This document shows, piece after piece, positions 8,401 through 10,113 of a stretch of DNA of 10,113 nucleotides. Source of the DNA: an uncultured Spartobacteria bacterium. Lineage in GTDB: Bacteria; Verrucomicrobiota; Verrucomicrobiia; Chthoniobacterales; UBA6821. How positions within the stretch are numbered: position 1 is the first letter of the stretch; the number at the start of each line of letters is the position of its first letter. The notes beneath the pieces are model-generated. The model did no database searches and was not told the DNA's origin. It saw only the letters and a program-made list of their open reading frames with translations. A program made the position numbers and the translations under genes. The DNA lies in the NCBI GenBank assembly GCA_903831635.1, contig CAIKYN010000024.1, forward strand, positions 1 through 10,113, in the 5' to 3' direction.

Positions 8401-10113
8401 CGAAGGGATATCTCATCGATGGCCGTCCTAGTACTGCAGCCGACCTGTTCTCATACGATTATGCCTCTTTGGGTGCAAATGACACGGTTTACGGCTCCTC
8501 GGTTGCCGGCGCCTTGGGAGATACGATTTCCCTCAATCTCGACACTCTCGTCACCGATTCCACATTCAGTACTAATTTGGCCAATGTCCATGGGGTCGAA
8601 GTGCTCTCCCTTGCTTCCGGCAACGGCAACGATAGCGTTGTCCTTGGAGCAAGCGCCAATTCCTCTAACTTCGCTGATATTATCGGCGGCGACAGCACGA
8701 CCTTTACGCAACTTGCAGGAGCCACCAAGGGATTCACACTTGATGGTAGTGCGGGCAGCGGAAACACCTTTGCTCTCAACAGCGCCGCTCAACTAGCCGC
8801 TGACACAATCAGTAGCGCTGGTACAGGAGACACGCTCTCCATTGCGACGGCGGGTACCATCACTGATGATCAACTTGCCAATGTGGTGCTTGGAACCAAT
8901 TCCATCCTCTCATTGACCGGCTCCAGTGCCGTTGTTCTCAGCAGCAATGCCGACATGACCGGGATCTCCACGATTCAGGGTGGCGTCGGAAGCAGTACGA
9001 TCAGCCAGGACGGCGGTTCTTCCAATGCCTACTTCCTCGATGGATCGGCTGGATCTGGCAATAGTTTCAATCTCGACAGCACCTCTCAGCTGGGTACCCA
9101 CGATGACTCGATCCTGGGCGGTTCGACGGGAGATACGCTCATGATTGGATCAGGGGATGTGACAGATGCCAATCTGGCAAATGTTTCACTCGGCTCCGGA
9201 TCAGTCCTTGAGATTTCCGGTTCGATTAATCTAAGCACCAATGCAGATAACACCGGCATCTCCACGATCATCGGAAGTGGAGCTGATGTCACCTTTACTC
9301 AGGATTCGGGCTCTTCGAACGGCTACTATGTCGATGGATCTGCCAACAGCAGCAACTATTTCAACCTGAATAACGCTCTTCAGCTCGGCTCATCGGCAGA
9401 TACCCTTGTAGGTGCTGGAGGCGACACGCTTCAGATCGGACAGGATGACATCGCGGATTCCACTTTTGCCCATGTGACCAACCTCTCGGTTCTGAAGATG
9501 ACTGGTTCCAGTGACGTGACGCTGGGTGGCAATGCCGACAACTCGGGCATTGCTACTGTGACCGGTGGTGTGGGATCCGACAGCTTCACGCAGGATGGTA
9601 ATTCCGCCAACGGATACTATCTTGATGGCAGTGCCGGAACGTCAGTGGCCGGCGGCAATCTCTTCGTCCTCAACAACGCCTCCCAGGACCTCGGAGCAGG
9701 TGCCGACACAATCATTGGTGGTGCCGGAACGGACACGCTCCAGATCGGACAGGATGACATCTCGGATGCCTCCTTCGCCAATGTTGCCTTCAGCACACCC
9801 GCTCAGCTGGTGATGACCGGATCGAGTGACGTCACCCTGAGTGGCAATGCAGACTCCTCGGGAATCGCCACCGTGACCGGTGGTGTGGGATCCGACAGCT
9901 TCACGCAGGATGGTGGTTCCAGCAATGGCTACTATCTTGATGGCAGTGCCGGAACGTCAGTGTCCGGCGGCAATCTCTTCGTCCTCAACAACGCCTCGCA
10001 GCAGCTGGGAACGAGCGGCGACACGATCGTTGGCGGTGCCGGAACGGACACGCTCCAGATCGGACAGGATGATATCTCTGATGCCTCCTTCGCCAATGTT
10101 GGCTTCAGCGCAC
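5490..10113 (+). CDS. Giant RTX-like tandem-repeat surface protein, N-terminal part (3' truncated by window)
   Basis: The frame is open from ATG 5490 to the window edge: 1541 complete codons with no stop. The first residues (MSAQSIAQSTLLGGTTDLS) are not a Sec signal peptide. Residues about 56-90 carry RTX-like turns (GDTLVASVAGDTLIAGAGKDSL). From about residue 120 onward the protein is built of degenerate units of about 100 residues. Each unit has glycine/aspartate turns such as GGSGADFF and GGAGTDTLAL, a D-x-x-F/I-A-K-V-x-G-V-E-V-L-S-L-T-G stretch, and a V-x-L-x-x-N-A-x-x-x-G-I-x-T-V strand. RTX turns of the form GGxGxDxUx bind calcium in type I-secreted adhesins, toxins and S-layer proteins; here they come singly rather than in long runs. 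I see no cysteine in the visible part, and tryptophan only near the N-terminus. An extracellular beta-rich adhesin or S-layer-like protein exported by a type I system is the best inference; the C-terminal signal that would prove it is outside the window. No Shine-Dalgarno sequence precedes the ATG. Confidence 0.82.
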   Translation, partial: MSAQSIAQSTLLGGTTDLSTFTSGTLVSSLYTSATLQGTGSLSAHSATLASAVTALKGDTLVASVAGDTLIAGAGKDSLYAAVAGDWLVPGNSGSTLVSAANARFLASASSLGGWGTMVGGGASDTLVVTGVATANDLFSKTSGIEVLSLTGGSNVTLSTNAKTAGISTVFGGNGGSTLTQATGDTLATTFVGGSGADFFSIANSTLLGNDSIFGGAGTDTLALAASATLTDANIAKVSGVEVLSLTGASSVVLGANAAAAGIATVYGGATKNTLTQTAADALATTLLGGAGTDLFSVTASQLSLDSIYGGGGKDTLALSSAGTMTDGAFSKVSGIGTLSLTSSSNVTIGTNAAASGISLVSAGASGDTLNQTAAFTAISLAGGNGSDYFSMSSGILSQAGETINGGAGVNTLALTDSGASVADAAFTNDKTIQALVLGSNSSVVLDAKAKGAGIASVFGASGGATISQTAGDTNVTTIVGGSGNDSIAITSGVLTKTSAATNDSIIGGGGVDTLSFNDTKAAAIADTAFSRVKGVSVLALNGDSLTVGANARSAGFSTIIAGATGSITHTVADTTALTLIGGSANGSTLGNAFFESTSAVLAADSIAGGAGTDTLVISSQGIFNDVSFSRVRGVEVLSLTGASQINAGSALKAAGISTVLGGSGGDTFTQLTSDVFTLNGGAGADSFEVTATALRADSIVGGSGTDTLALTSAGTIADSDFAKVSGVEVLQLTSSSTVNLNANAAASGIKTIYAGNNGDVINQTASLSGAATIIGGSGNDLVSVATQAIFVADSLYGGKGVDTLVIADPAAAIVDTNFAKTKGFEVLSLNGGTAVLGVGAAAEGFKTIKIAGGVGQVLNAAAFNGDQHIIDDTSSTGSDSIVGSVNTGTKFIVTADNLGLSTFKGGSGADTVAIVSGSADDTAFANVSGMDVLSLGAADITLGSGFDATGITKVIGGSGSSTITHDSSSTKGYLIDGRPSTAADLFSYDYASLGANDTVYGSSVAGALGDTISLNLDTLVTDSTFSTNLANVHGVEVLSLASGNGNDSVVLGASANSSNFADIIGGDSTTFTQLAGATKGFTLDGSAGSGNTFALNSAAQLAADTISSAGTGDTLSIATAGTITDDQLANVVLGTNSILSLTGSSAVVLSSNADMTGISTIQGGVGSSTISQDGGSSNAYFLDGSAGSGNSFNLDSTSQLGTHDDSILGGSTGDTLMIGSGDVTDANLANVSLGSGSVLEISGSINLSTNADNTGISTIIGSGADVTFTQDSGSSNGYYVDGSANSSNYFNLNNALQLGSSADTLVGAGGDTLQIGQDDIADSTFAHVTNLSVLKMTGSSDVTLGGNADNSGIATVTGGVGSDSFTQDGNSANGYYLDGSAGTSVAGGNLFVLNNASQDLGAGADTIIGGAGTDTLQIGQDDISDASFANVAFSTPAQLVMTGSSDVTLSGNADSSGIATVTGGVGSDSFTQDGGSSNGYYLDGSAGTSVSGGNLFVLNNASQQLGTSGDTIVGGAGTDTLQIGQDDISDASFANVGFSA
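6003..10113 (+). repeat. Array of about 14 degenerate protein-coding repeats, 93-109 codons each
   Basis: Taking the glycine pair in I-x-T-V-x-G-G as the unit boundary, units begin at 6003, 6291, 6576, 6867, 7173, 7473, 7752, 8043, 8358, 8685, 8979, 9273, 9564 and 9879. Their lengths are 96, 95, 97, 102, 100, 93, 97, 105, 109, 98, 98, 97 and 105 codons, and the last is cut by the window. A half unit precedes the first (about 5850-6002). Early units (6003 to about 8040) carry a second turn of the form GGxGxDxFxV-x-DSI-x-GG-x-GTDTLAL. Units from 8979 on carry instead SNGYYLDGSAGS followed by an N-rich strand and QLG. Boundaries were set by eye and may shift by a few residues. Confidence 0.85.
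9564..10113 (+). repeat. Near-identical terminal repeat pair (recent duplication or conversion)
   Basis: The unit at 9564-9878 and the partial unit at 9879-10113 differ at about 23 of 235 aligned bases by hand count, about 90% identical. They include exact runs longer than 30 bases, for example 9561-9599 against 9876-9914. Both contain the insert GTSVxGGNLFVLNNAS, which earlier units lack. Earlier units are similar only at the protein level, so this end of the array is younger or is being homogenised. Confidence 0.85.

Noticed and set aside
6003..10113. CRISPR or DNA-level satellite interpretation of the repeats
   Set aside because: The repeats are in frame, about 300 bases long, diverged at the DNA level and conserved as protein motifs, with no short identical repeats and unique spacers.

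Overview
The window holds three large, co-oriented (+) genes for secreted or surface proteins: the 3' end of a giant filamentous-haemagglutinin (FHA)-type protein, a complete PstS-like periplasmic-type binding protein, and the 5' part of a very long RTX-like repeat protein that runs off the right edge. I see no cysteine in the visible parts of any of them, counting the binding protein from its preferred start. No tRNA, rRNA, CRISPR array or insertion sequence was seen.

Organism: a Gram-negative bacterium, because the FHA family and signal-peptide-bearing binding proteins imply an outer membrane or periplasm. Neither internal start codon has a Shine-Dalgarno sequence. The binding protein resembles ones I associate with Verrucomicrobiota. 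I lean to that phylum, but only weakly, since no marker gene is present.

Layout: 2-3610 is the FHA-like C-terminal part (no stop upstream, so the gene begins outside the window). 3611-3894 is an AT-rich intergenic region with a candidate sigma70-type promoter and a 13-bp tandem repeat directly before the next start. 3895-5190 is the binding protein. 5191-5489 is intergenic and opens with a strong intrinsic terminator (12-bp perfect stem, GAAA loop). 5490 to the window end is an uninterrupted reading frame of 1541 codons, made of about 14 degenerate units of about 100 residues with single RTX-type GGxGxDxL turns.

How they may work together: the FHA protein belongs to the DUF3739/PdtA-like group. 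In Pseudomonas aeruginosa, PdtA is a two-partner-secreted protein made under phosphate starvation, encoded close to a secreted PstS/DING-family protein. The FHA-PstS-like neighbourhood here resembles that arrangement, so a phosphate-linked surface system is a reasonable inference. The third protein looks like a separately transcribed giant adhesin or S-layer-like protein. It lacks an N-terminal signal peptide, as type I secretion substrates do, but its C-terminus and any exporter lie outside the window.
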